Below are positions 31,401 through 37,725 of a stretch of 64,000 nt of DNA, in pieces. The notes under the pieces are model-generated. The model had not been told where the DNA came from, made no database searches, and was given only the letters and a program-made list of their open reading frames with translations. The position numbers and the translations under genes are program-made. The DNA is from Pseudomonadota bacterium (GTDB lineage Bacteria; Pseudomonadota; Alphaproteobacteria; Sphingomonadales; Sphingomonadaceae): the NCBI GenBank assembly GCA_020160755.1, contig JAIUPN010000011.1, forward strand, positions 103,008 through 167,007, in the 5' to 3' direction. Numbering within the stretch: the first letter of the stretch is position 1; every line of letters begins with the position of its first letter.

Positions 31401-32932
31401 GCCTGCGCCTTGATGTCGGCCCAGGTCGCGAGGCCGCCGTTGCTGCCTTCGAGCAGCAGGCCGCTCGACACCGGCTTGCCGTCCGGCCCCGCGATATATT
31501 CGCGCATGAAGACCTGCTTCGACGCCGAAGAAGCATAGGTCTGGTTCTGATCGACCCAAGGCGTCGTCAGATTCTTGGGTCCCGGACCGTCGTCGGCCGT
31601 GCCGATGACGCCGTCGGGCCCGGCATCGACGGTTACGCGGGTCATCGCGATATAATTCTGGCCGCCCGGAACATAGAGCGGATCGTCGGGCGACAACGGC
31701 ACATAGACCGTACCGTTGCCGCCCTTCGCGACCAGATCGAGGCCGTGATCAAAGAACTGTCCAAATATCGTCATCCAGCCGTTGAACGGCGAAGACAGCC
31801 CTTCATCGGGCGAAACATTGGGCAGATAGACGGTGTTGCCGTCCATCTCCACACCATGTTCGGCGAGCGCCGCGTCGAGCGCCGCGCTGGCGGCCTCATC
31901 GGCGCCTACCGCCGCTTGCGCCGCCGCCAGCGCGGTTTCAGCGCCGGTCAGCGCGGACTGCGCGGCGACAACCGCCGCAGCCGCGTCGGCGGCGGCCGCC
32001 GCCGACGCGATCGAAGTCGACTCCGCGGCCCCGGCGGTATCCCGCGCCTGCTGGTAGGCGGCCTCAGCCGTGCCATAAGCCTCAAGGGCCGCGGCGATCT
32101 CGGCGGTCTGTTCGCTGTTGTCGGTAGCGTCGGCAAGGAGCGCCACATAGGCGGCGAGGCTCGCGTCGCGCGCGCCCATCGCCGGGGCGACTTCGGCCTC
32201 GGCGGCTTCGAACGCTGCCTGATCGGCCGCCGCCTGAAGCGCAGCCGCGGCATCGGCAGCCTCCGCGCCGGTCAGTGCCAGTTCGGCGGCGGCGGCGGCG
32301 GCAGTGAGGTCGCCGATTGTCGCCTCGGCGGCGGCTGCCGCAGCGATGGCGGCGTCGAGCGCATCGCGTGCCGCGACGATCTGCGTCAGCGCGGTCATCA
32401 GCGGCTGGCCCGACAGGCCGGCGTGCGTCAGCGCCGCGGCGATGGCGGCCGGGTTCTTCAGCGTCTGGTCGACGATCAGATTGGAGATGATGCGCGGATC
32501 GGCGTCGATCACCGTACCGCTGCCGGGGCCCGGCTGCGATCCCGTGCGCGTGCCCGCGTTGGCGTAGTTGTTGTTGGTGTACCAGCTCACCCCGGTGTCG
32601 TCGGGCGTACCCATGACACCGTCGGGGCCCGGTCCGTTGGGCGCGGGGTTGAAGTCATAGCGGTCGCCGTCGGCGTCGTTTATATATTCGGGCGTAAAGA
32701 TGCCCGGGAAGGACTGGTCGGCCGCGCCCCAGTTCTCACGTCCCGGCAACAGATTATTGTAGCTGCCGTCGACGGTCCTGAGGCCGTAAGGGAGCAGGTG
32801 CGCCTGCGCGAACCCGTCGTTGCCGTTATATCCGGCGACGAGCGCGGCGAGGTCGCCGCCGGCGGCGTGCGCCTCCGCAATCTTGATCTGGTTGAGGATG
32901 AAGGTCAGGTCGTGTTTCGTAAGCTGCACCAT
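25466..32932 (-). CDS. Giant secreted RTX heme peroxidase (animal-type peroxidase domain)
   Basis: A 2488-residue protein. Residues about 360-1060 carry the animal heme-peroxidase fold: distal Gln-His in FGQFFDHGLD (near 390), Arg/Glu in GDGRANEN (near 640), proximal His in YRFGHSML (near 770) and RGRDVGMPS (near 860). An Ala-rich, probably coiled-coil insert fills about 172-357. RTX repeats (GGxGxDxxx) occur at about 1105-1265, 1430-1455, 1990-2015 and 2245-2340, binding calcium in beta-rolls. Between them lie beta-sandwich and cadherin-like parts. A 16-residue Asp/His run precedes the last RTX block. There is no N-terminal signal peptide; export should use the C-terminal signal and the adjacent type I system. 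GGAG lies 7 bases before ATG 32932. Confidence 0.9.
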   Translation of the reverse strand: MVQLTKHDLTFILNQIKIAEAHAAGGDLAALVAGYNGNDGFAQAHLLPYGLRTVDGSYNNLLPGRENWGAADQSFPGIFTPEYINDADGDRYDFNPAPNGPGPDGVMGTPDDTGVSWYTNNNYANAGTRTGSQPGPGSGTVIDADPRIISNLIVDQTLKNPAAIAAALTHAGLSGQPLMTALTQIVAARDALDAAIAAAAAAEATIGDLTAAAAAAELALTGAEAADAAAALQAAADQAAFEAAEAEVAPAMGARDASLAAYVALLADATDNSEQTAEIAAALEAYGTAEAAYQQARDTAGAAESTSIASAAAAADAAAAVVAAQSALTGAETALAAAQAAVGADEAASAALDAALAEHGVEMDGNTVYLPNVSPDEGLSSPFNGWMTIFGQFFDHGLDLVAKGGNGTVYVPLSPDDPLYVPGGQNYIAMTRVTVDAGPDGVIGTADDGPGPKNLTTPWVDQNQTYASSASKQVFMREYIAGPDGKPVSSGLLLEGSNGGLATWADIKAQARTILGIELTDLNVGNIPLIATDPYGNFIPGANGYPQLVIGMGADGRLGTADDVLREGNPAAPVSALGVVLTGHAFLDDIAHAAAPIVVGGVLQADSDSALGYRNADGTPGPQGQRGPTQYDNELLDRHFIAGDGRANENIALTAVHQVFHAEHNRIVEHTKDVTLASMDRAFINEWLLVDLTDAQFATLTNGNPAAIAALSESLVWDGERLFQVGRFTNEMEYQHLVFEEFGRMMQPDIDAFVFEPSADINPSIAAEFAHVVYRFGHSMLRQDIAVIEMDADGNPVQNDISLFEGFLNPVKYDSLGTAEQASGAIIRGMSRQTGSEIDEFVTDVLRNQLLGIPLDLATINLARGRDVGMPSLQTARERFFEATGDTLLKPYESWADFALNLKNPASIINFIAAYGTHESVRNTAENPKTVEQLREAATLLVLGGAGAPADRLDFLNAEGAYANDAKLGGLNDIDFWIGGLAEKKMAFGGMLGSTFSFVFQMTMENLQDADRFYYLSRTQGLNLLNELENNTFAELVMRNTDLGDDHSTALPGNLFSAFEMPQLEMDISKQLGADPVSDDPFLGGFSSLIERVDANNDGIAEYIRINSNEHFVVGGTENDDVIVSGGGDDAIWGKGGNDRIEAGYGVDKVFGGEGDDIITNAGTDIGEADFLHGNEGNDVIHGGSGLSLLFGNQGNDFIITGPDGKEAFGGTGDDFILGGSGGDFLLGNEGNDWIEGGQRFDTLAGENSELFFNSSIIGHDVLNGGSGDTDYDAESGDDIMFQNNEGIQRSNGQAGFDWGIHKGDTTAANSDLGIPIFETQEAFILRDRFDLVEGLSGWDLDDTLTGRSRNTNARGELQNTAAIPGPDSPLDSYSNDLLAKNVGLIDGLDALVAHLGAGIPVTKVVNGQTVPVLDENGVQERVIFSTATAGDILLGGGGNDTIKGLAGNDIIDGDRWLNVRILVTPKEGDSWAAFSVDSMTEVAARMVAGEINPGQLSIVREILDGDLENADTDTAVYTDVRANYTITRNADGSFTVDHTGFTDPGDGEDENGEDIPEETLQNRPLSDGTDRLFNIEKLRFADGEVDLRGPTLALRSTGQYRDEFETAALNNSDGATAWATSWIEANDSGGVTAGQIRIDESNSNALRFHNGDGAQITRTVDLAGAVTATLGFSANPDNLDAGEHVEVWFAADGANFTLLRTITGNGGNQNYEHPLTGPFTANAAIRFVASAISATNEQVSIDNVTIDFVTSPVRDHETTFTENGGEVSIARGPVIVENDGQLVSARIVLTNAQAGDRFVIPNNLPGNINSQVDTSVAGRITVTLTGAETIANYQAAIQAIEFENTSDNPGVVDRVVEVTVNGGFMDSNVAITTINVVAVDDAVNANADNIITNISGTTSIVVPKWALLLNDVDPDSPISITAVSNANSLNGLAHNATSVSFTDPAAGGAGGSFSYTATGAPGNTDTANVSVARDATGTIDGTNAANILIGSDAANTFDAGGGDDIVFAGGGNDTIVWNANTANATSNNNSDGRDVVDGGAGTDDTFVINGNAANNVAETYRIYSRAAADAAGLAVRNPDTEIVITRGGTTDAFIIAELDNIEEIVVNTDNGNDTVQVIGDFSPTSLDVNTITINGGAGDDTVDISALQSAHRVVFRSNGGNDVIIGEMRAQDRFELAAGKTIADYTSTDNDDGSTTIATEGHSVTFFGSLANAQSPAGSHDDDDHDDDHGHDDDDDTAPPSHDDTLTGTAGNDVLKGGSADDVIRGRGGDDILAGGSGDDRLDGEAGDDDLTGGSGDDILTGGSGDDRLSGGSGDDRIDGGTGDDILTGGSGDDVFVFGPGHDRVTDFRLGEDAIDLSGLGITAQTFASRVVVSQSGTDTIVRIDGNELRLDGVAAADMQTASFVFAATGSGAPANNSPPAANEAATADLPSQPVDQGEAGAAPDPSGPTHDRWGGGFDIDIGPWWLRSRFESNGRHEMPHHDWDIL
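25925..26190. repeat. 27-bp tandem repeats coding for RTX nonapeptides
   Basis: Units close to CGTCGCCCGAACCGCCGGTC recur every 27 bases with small changes. On the minus strand each encodes a nine-residue GGSGDDxLx calcium-binding turn. The nucleotide identity between units suggests recent duplication within the gene. Confidence 0.8.
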
Positions 32933-33259
32933 GTCACGTCTCCGGTCTGCCCGTCACGCGGCGCGCAACGAACTGCTCCGCGAAATCACGCGGATGAAAG
33001 ATTGAAGATCAAGCTGGTGCGACCCCCCCAGCGCGGCCGAACATCGTGAACCAAAAACGACTCACCCGAACGACTTAACGACAAGTTAAGTGAATCGGAG
33101 GATTTGAGTCGATTGAGCTTTAGGTATTAGCCCAATATGGGACTCCATGAGTCTTCATCACTATCGATGTGGTCAGACTATCTAACACTTTTGGCCAGTA
33201 TCGGCATGAAGATATTCAATGCGCGATCCGGAACGCGAGAAATTCCGCTTATGATGATT
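32933..33259. promoter_or_regulatory. AT-richer control region upstream of the RTX peroxidase operon
   Basis: No gene is seen in these 327 bases. The half near the regulator gene (about 33060-33260) is clearly AT-richer than its surroundings. It contains the inverted repeats ACTTAAC-N5-GTTAAGT (33074-33092) and GACTC-N3-GAGTC (33141-33153). These are candidate sites for the LuxR-type regulator encoded just upstream. The promoter itself cannot be pinned down by eye. Confidence 0.45.
33074..33092. promoter_or_regulatory. Candidate operator: ACTTAAC-N5-GTTAAGT
   Basis: A perfect 7-bp inverted repeat with a five-base spacer, 142 bases upstream of the peroxidase start. Size and symmetry suit a dimeric LuxR/NarL-type HTH protein. 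Confidence 0.4.
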
Positions 33260-34006
33260 TCAGCCGAAAGCGCGCGTTCGGAGGCTGGTGCCCGCCTGAC
33301 GGCGGCCGAGCAGGTGATCGCGCATGACAGCCGAGGCATCACCCCGGCTCTGGAGCGCGGCGACCGCGCCGACGCGGTTGTGCACTCCGAGCAGACGGAA
33401 TGCCGCGGCGACATGGACCTTCACCGTACTTTCGGAAATGCGCAGCGAGCGGGCAATTTCCTTGTTCGATTTGCCCATCGACATATGCGTCAGCACTTCG
33501 TGCTGCCGCTCGGTCAGGCTGGATATCGAGGCGGGTTGCGAACCAGAAGAGCCCGTAGCCAGAATTTCCGAATCGATGTTGCCGACGATCGGCGGAACAT
33601 AGACCTGCCCCGCCATGACCTGCCGAAAGGCCTGGAGCATTTCGTCCTGCTCCATATCCTTTGAAATGAAGCCGTGCGCGCCCTCGCCGATCGCACGGAG
33701 CATGGTGTCGCGGTCGCGTCGCCAATCGACGATGACCAGCGAGAGCTGCGGATAACGACGCCGCAATCCGCGAATGCCGCCCGGCGCCACCGAATTCAGG
33801 TCGACCCCTCCGTCGAGAACGAGCATCCCATGCCCGCCGGTCGCCGCCAGCCAGGTGGCCGCCTCTTCGGCATCGCCGGCGGTCACAACCTCGATATCCT
33901 GAAATTCGCGCCGGATGATGGATGCCAAACCGCTTCGGCAAAGCAGTTGCCGATCCCAAACCAACGCCGTCGATACTACCGGCAAAATACTTCCCCCAAA
34001 GTTCAT
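33260..34006 (-). CDS. LuxR/NarL-type response regulator
   Basis: The 248-residue product has an N-terminal receiver-like domain (about 10-125) and a C-terminal LuxR HTH (SLTERQHEVLTHMSMGKSNKEIARSLRISESTVKVHVAAA). The receiver is unusual: the acidic pair normally near residue 10 reads WDRQ, the phospho-acceptor strand reads LVLDGGVDL, and the switch Lys survives in GFISKDM. Phosphorylation is possible but not assured. It sits directly upstream of the RTX peroxidase on the same strand and is the obvious candidate regulator. The frame is open further upstream; ATG 34006 is chosen because it opens the receiver strand. Confidence 0.82.
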   Translation of the reverse strand: MNFGGSILPVVSTALVWDRQLLCRSGLASIIRREFQDIEVVTAGDAEEAATWLAATGGHGMLVLDGGVDLNSVAPGGIRGLRRRYPQLSLVIVDWRRDRDTMLRAIGEGAHGFISKDMEQDEMLQAFRQVMAGQVYVPPIVGNIDSEILATGSSGSQPASISSLTERQHEVLTHMSMGKSNKEIARSLRISESTVKVHVAAAFRLLGVHNRVGAVAALQSRGDASAVMRDHLLGRRQAGTSLRTRAFG

Positions 34007-34156
34007 CAACGGTTGCGACCCGCTGTGAACGCCGGATAGCTGCTCCCCTCTTTTGTCTGTTGAGCTAGTCCGTCGGAAAGATCGGCCCCACCGAATCCTT
34101 CGTCTTTTAGCGTAGCGCAATTTGCTGACAGGAAGCTGACGGGACCAGATTCTGTA

Positions 34157-35179
34157 TCAACTCGCTACACTTGCTCCAAAATCCAGCTCGATCGATGGCT
34201 CTGCGGGATGCGATCGCATCGTTCCGCCATGCACTTCCATGATGCGCGCGACGATCGACAGCCCCAGCCCGGCGCCGCCATAGCTCGCATGTTCGCCCCG
34301 CCGGAAACGGTCCGACAAGGCCAGCAACCGCGCGGGCTCGATCCCGGCGCCGCCATCGACGACACGAATTTTGGGGCCCGGCCCGCGAACGATCGTCACC
34401 TCTTTGCCCGTTGCGGTCACGCGAACGGCGTTTTCGACGAGATTGCGGAGCGCCGCGGTGACCGCTTCGGTCCGGCCCATGACGGACGGTCCGCCCTCGT
34501 CCCGATAGGCGAGCGCGACGCCTTTCTGCGCCGCATCGACCGCGCAGAGCTTGATCGCATCGAGCGCCGGATCGGCCAGATCGATCGGCCGGAAAGGCTG
34601 CGGTGCCGCCGCATAGGCATCGAGCTGCGCGAGAACGAGCAATTGCTCGACCAGGCGGTTCATCGCCGCAAGATCGGCGTTCACCCGGTCGGTATCGGCC
34701 GTCTTCAATCGCTCCAGTTCCAGCATCGCGACCGCCAGCGGCGTCTTGAGTTCGTGCGCAACGTCGGCGGCGAACCCCTCCTGCCGCCGCGCCGCATCGT
34801 CCAGCCGCGACAGCAGGTCGTTGACGGCCTCGGCAAAAGGCATGGCTTCGGTAGGAAAATCGGCGAGCCTTACGCGAAAGCCCCGTTCGCGGCCCGTTGC
34901 GCGGTGAATGAGGTCGGCCGCTTCGTGCAACGGTTTCAGTGCCCGGGCGATCAGCCATCGCGTCGCGATTGCCAATGGTGCGAGCAAGACAATGATCGGG
35001 AAAATGACATGGTCGATCACCTCATGGACGAGGCCGATATGCCCGTAACTTTCGCGGATATCCTTTCGGATCAGTTCGAAATCGACGACCAGAAAGGCGG
35101 CGAGCACGACGCTGCCCACGGCGGCCATCCAACCGAACCCCGTCCGCAGTTCGTCGATGATCGAGCGCCCTGGCGTCAT
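34157..35179 (-). CDS. Sensor histidine kinase
   Basis: A 340-residue kinase with two membrane helices (MAAVGSVVLAAFLVVDF and VIFPIIVLLAPLAIATRWLIA) bordering a short periplasmic loop of about 30 residues. A HAMP-like segment follows, then the dimerisation box DVAHELKTPLAV with the phospho-His, and an ATPase domain (NLVENAVR, VVDGGAGIE, GGAGLGLSIVARIM). ATG 35179 overlaps the regulator stop as TGATG; a TTG one codon earlier is possible. It forms a two-component pair with the upstream gene. The signal is unknown. Confidence 0.92.
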   Translation of the reverse strand: MTPGRSIIDELRTGFGWMAAVGSVVLAAFLVVDFELIRKDIRESYGHIGLVHEVIDHVIFPIIVLLAPLAIATRWLIARALKPLHEAADLIHRATGRERGFRVRLADFPTEAMPFAEAVNDLLSRLDDAARRQEGFAADVAHELKTPLAVAMLELERLKTADTDRVNADLAAMNRLVEQLLVLAQLDAYAAAPQPFRPIDLADPALDAIKLCAVDAAQKGVALAYRDEGGPSVMGRTEAVTAALRNLVENAVRVTATGKEVTIVRGPGPKIRVVDGGAGIEPARLLALSDRFRRGEHASYGGAGLGLSIVARIMEVHGGTMRSHPAEPSIELDFGASVAS

Positions 35180-35856
35180 CAATCGACGGGCTCCAGCATC
35201 AGATAGCCGACGCCGCGGAGCGTCACCAACTGGTCGTGGGCGCCAAGGGTCGCCAGCTTCTTTCTGACCCGCGATATCAACACCTCGATCGCATTGGGCG
35301 TAACGGGCTCGTCAAAGGAGTAGAGCGATGCTTCGATCTGGTCGCGACTGACGACGCTGCCCGCCTTGACCATGAGCAATTCGAGCAACGCCGCTTCGCG
35401 CGGACTGAGGTGGAGCGGTTCGCCACGGCAACTCCCGACGCGCCCTATCGTATCGAACAGGATCGTCCCCACCGCGAGTATCGGACTCGCACGGGCGCCC
35501 GGCCGGCGAAGCAGCGCACGCACGCGCGCCGCAAGCTCTTCTATGGCGAACGGCTTGACCAGATAATCGTCGGCGCCCGCATCAAGGCCATCGACGCGAT
35601 CGCCCAACGCCGAACGGGCGGTGAGCATGATCGTCGGCGTGGCGAGTCCGTGCGCGCGCTCGACCATCAACCATGCGCGCCCGTCGCCATCGGGCATCCC
35701 GAGATCGAGAACGACAATGTCGTAGCTGGTGGCGGCAAGGAGCTCCGATGCTTCTGAAAGAGTCGGCGCGATGTCACAGCAAAACCCCATCGCCGAAAGC
35801 CCTTCGGCGGTCAAAGCCCCAATCCTGGCGTTATCTTCGACTATGAGTATGCGCAC
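35179..35856 (-). CDS. OmpR/PhoB-family response regulator
   Basis: The 225-residue product has a receiver (RILIVEDNARIGAL, phospho-Asp in VVLDLGMPDGDG, LTARS, LVKPFAIEEL) and a winged-helix DNA-binding domain (LHLSPREAALLELLM, EVLISRVRKKL, TLRGVGYLM). GTG 35856 with AAGGGG six bases upstream is the best start; ATG 35883, nine codons earlier, is also open. It is the first gene of the pair with the histidine kinase. Confidence 0.92.
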   Translation of the reverse strand: MRILIVEDNARIGALTAEGLSAMGFCCDIAPTLSEASELLAATSYDIVVLDLGMPDGDGRAWLMVERAHGLATPTIMLTARSALGDRVDGLDAGADDYLVKPFAIEELAARVRALLRRPGARASPILAVGTILFDTIGRVGSCRGEPLHLSPREAALLELLMVKAGSVVSRDQIEASLYSFDEPVTPNAIEVLISRVRKKLATLGAHDQLVTLRGVGYLMLEPVD

Positions 35857-36023
35857 GCTGTCCCCTTGACGGCAGTGCAGCATTGCTCCCCCGGTTGGTC
35901 AAGCGCAACAACCTAACCCGTATGGCTTAGTCCGATAGGTCGATGGACGGCCGGACGTGATCGCGCTTGAATTGATACAGCGGGGGTCGCAGATGTATGA
36001 TCGCGACGGGGGACGAAGAAACG

Positions 36024-36107
36024 ATGCGCAAAGAAGGCTGGTTCCTAGGAGTCTTGGGCATGTTCTCGCTGCTTTGGCTGGCGCTGCACGCGTTTAACAT
36101 CTTGTAA
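36024..36107 (+). CDS. Possible 27-residue membrane miniprotein
   Basis: ATG CGC AAA opens a short frame ending TAA at 36105-36107. The product is basic at the N-terminus (MRKEGW) followed by one hydrophobic helix (FLGVLGMFSLLWLALHAF). GGGGGA lies upstream but about 12 bases away, longer than ideal. It stands alone in the gap between the response regulator and the hydrolase genes. Single-helix small proteins of this type are easily missed, but the evidence is composition and layout only. Confidence 0.35.
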   Translation: MRKEGWFLGVLGMFSLLWLALHAFNIL

Positions 36108-36132
36108 GGTCATATAATCGTCCGCGCCGGAA

Positions 36133-36185
36133 CGGCGGCCGCAGAACGGCCCCTCCGGGGCATCGACACCCCGAAACGGCCGCCG
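36133..36185. terminator. Large hairpin after the first isochorismatase-family gene
   Basis: CGGCGGCCG (36133-36141) pairs with CGGCCGCCG (36177-36185) and encloses a smaller GGGG/CCCC hairpin. It lies 20 bases past the stop codon of the minus-strand hydrolase. No T-run is present. Confidence 0.4.
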
Positions 36186-36205
36186 CCGAACCGATGTCGG
36201 ATCGC

Positions 36206-36886
36206 CTAGCCGCGCTGCGAATCCAGCGGCTCATGCTCGGTGGCGACCTGTTGAGCCTTGGCGTAACTTTCCATGAGCAACTGATAGGGCGGGAAGATCT
36301 TCGTATAGATACGCGCCCATTTTTCCGCATCGTCGCGGTGCCAGCTCTTCTGAACTTCCGACGCGACAGCAGCCGTATCCATCGGCACGACGCCGGCCTG
36401 CACGACGCGGGCGAGCGTGATTTCCTGGGCCATTTTCGAATAGGTCCCCGATGCATCGACGACCGCGAACACCTTATAGCCGTCGTGCACCGCGCTGATC
36501 GACGGAAAGGCCATGCAGACGCTGGTGATCGTGCCCGCGATGATCAGCGTGCCGCGGCCCGTCGCCTTGACCGCCGCAACGAAATCGGGATTGTCCCACG
36601 CGTTGATCTCGCCCTTCCGCGCGATATATTGCGCGTGCGGGGCATTGGCGTGGATTTCGGGGATCAGCGGGCCGTTCGGCCCCTGCGGCACCGACGCGGT
36701 GGTGATGACCGGAATGCCAGCAAGCGTGGCGATCGAGGCAAGCGCGCCGGCGCGCTCGCGCAGCTCGGTCATCGGCATGTCGCCGACGGTCTGGAACAGG
36801 CCGCTCTGATGATCGATGAGCAGCATCACCGCGTCATCGGGATCGATCACCGGACGATCTCCGGCGAAGTTGGCGGGGGTGGACAT
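36206..36886 (-). CDS. Isochorismatase-family cysteine hydrolase (YcaC-like)
   Basis: A 226-residue hydrolase with the family triad: Asp in LLIDHQSGL, Lys in ARKGEINAW and the nucleophile Cys in TSVCMAFPS. YcaC-like members form large oligomers and act on amides or unknown substrates; true isochorismatase activity is not implied. It is the last gene of a minus-strand set of three (pirin, hydrolase, hydrolase) that diverges from a LysR gene. The gap to the paralogue upstream is 60 bases. Confidence 0.88.
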   Translation of the reverse strand: MSTPANFAGDRPVIDPDDAVMLLIDHQSGLFQTVGDMPMTELRERAGALASIATLAGIPVITTASVPQGPNGPLIPEIHANAPHAQYIARKGEINAWDNPDFVAAVKATGRGTLIIAGTITSVCMAFPSISAVHDGYKVFAVVDASGTYSKMAQEITLARVVQAGVVPMDTAAVASEVQKSWHRDDAEKWARIYTKIFPPYQLLMESYAKAQQVATEHEPLDSQRG

Positions 36887-36946
36887 GGGTCTTCTCCTTG
36901 AGGGGGCCGCCGGGCGGTCTGCGCCGCGCCGGCGGAGCGTTTCGAT

Positions 36947-37588
36947 TCAATCGGCCTTGTCGTATGAAAACTGGATTCCGGCAGTGCCGCCGGTCTCGAT
37001 GAACAGGTTCATGAAGGCGGGGACAGTCTCGCTGCGTTTCCAGTCGCGCTGCAATTCGCAGAAAAGCTGCGGGACCGAGATCATCTTGCCGCCTGCCTGC
37101 TCGATCCGCCGCAACGCGGCCTCGTGCGCGGCAAGCGACGTGCCACCCACCGCGTCGACCGGGACATAGACCTCATACCCTTCGGCGAGCGCGTCGAGCG
37201 CGGGAAAGGTCAGGCAGGCCTCGGTCCAGAGCGCGGTCATGATCAGCTTCTTGCGCCCGGTGGCTTCGACCGCTTTGCGGAACTCGACATCTTCCCAGCT
37301 GTTGATCGTGGTCCGGTCATAGGTCGGGTAATCGCCGAGCACCTTACGGACCTGCGGCACCGGCGGCTTGTTGAGGCCGGTTTCGACATTCACCGTCGAA
37401 TGGACGATCGGCAGGTCGTAAGCGACCGCCGCACGGGCGCAACCGGCGATGTTGTTGAGCAGCAACTGCCGGTCCATCGAGGCGATCGAATTCACCTGTA
37501 CCGGTTGATAGTCGATGATGATGAAGGCGGAATTCTGCGGCGTCAGCAAATGGTCGGCCTTCGGGTTGCGGATGGCTTCGCTTGTCAT
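36947..37588 (-). CDS. Isochorismatase-family cysteine hydrolase, second copy
   Basis: A 213-residue relative of the preceding gene. Asp lies in FIIIDYQPVQV and Cys in TEACLTFPAL; the Lys position falls near INSWEDVEF, where a clear Lys is not obvious, so catalysis may differ. The two copies are only distantly similar, which suggests old divergence rather than tandem duplication. Proximity to a pirin gene and a LysR regulator hints at a stress or xenobiotic-response role, but no substrate can be named. AGGAGAAG precedes the start. Confidence 0.87.
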   Translation of the reverse strand: MTSEAIRNPKADHLLTPQNSAFIIIDYQPVQVNSIASMDRQLLLNNIAGCARAAVAYDLPIVHSTVNVETGLNKPPVPQVRKVLGDYPTYDRTTINSWEDVEFRKAVEATGRKKLIMTALWTEACLTFPALDALAEGYEVYVPVDAVGGTSLAAHEAALRRIEQAGGKMISVPQLFCELQRDWKRSETVPAFMNLFIETGGTAGIQFSYDKAD

Positions 37589-37685
37589 GGGTCTTCTCCT
37601 GCATAGAGGCGCGCCGAAGGGCCGGCAGGGGGCTGCCGTCGCGGCGGGGCACGCGGGTCCACCGTCAATTCATCGAGGGGAGAGA

Positions 37686-37722
37686 GGACCCGGCTCCCGC
37701 GAGGTGGGAGGGAGCCGGGTCC
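37686..37722. terminator. Perfect 13-bp hairpin between the pirin gene and the hydrolase genes
   Basis: GGACCCGGCTCCC (37686-37698) and GGGAGCCGGGTCC (37710-37722) pair perfectly around an 11-base loop, three bases past the pirin stop. No T-run follows. It probably ends or attenuates the pirin message, so the hydrolases may be expressed at a lower level. Confidence 0.6.
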
Positions 37723-37725
37723 GCG

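Noticed and set aside
33137..33664. Plus-strand frame of 175 codons near the LuxR-type gene
   Set aside because: Its 3' part is antisense to the LuxR HTH, and its 5' part lies in the AT-rich control region without coding features.
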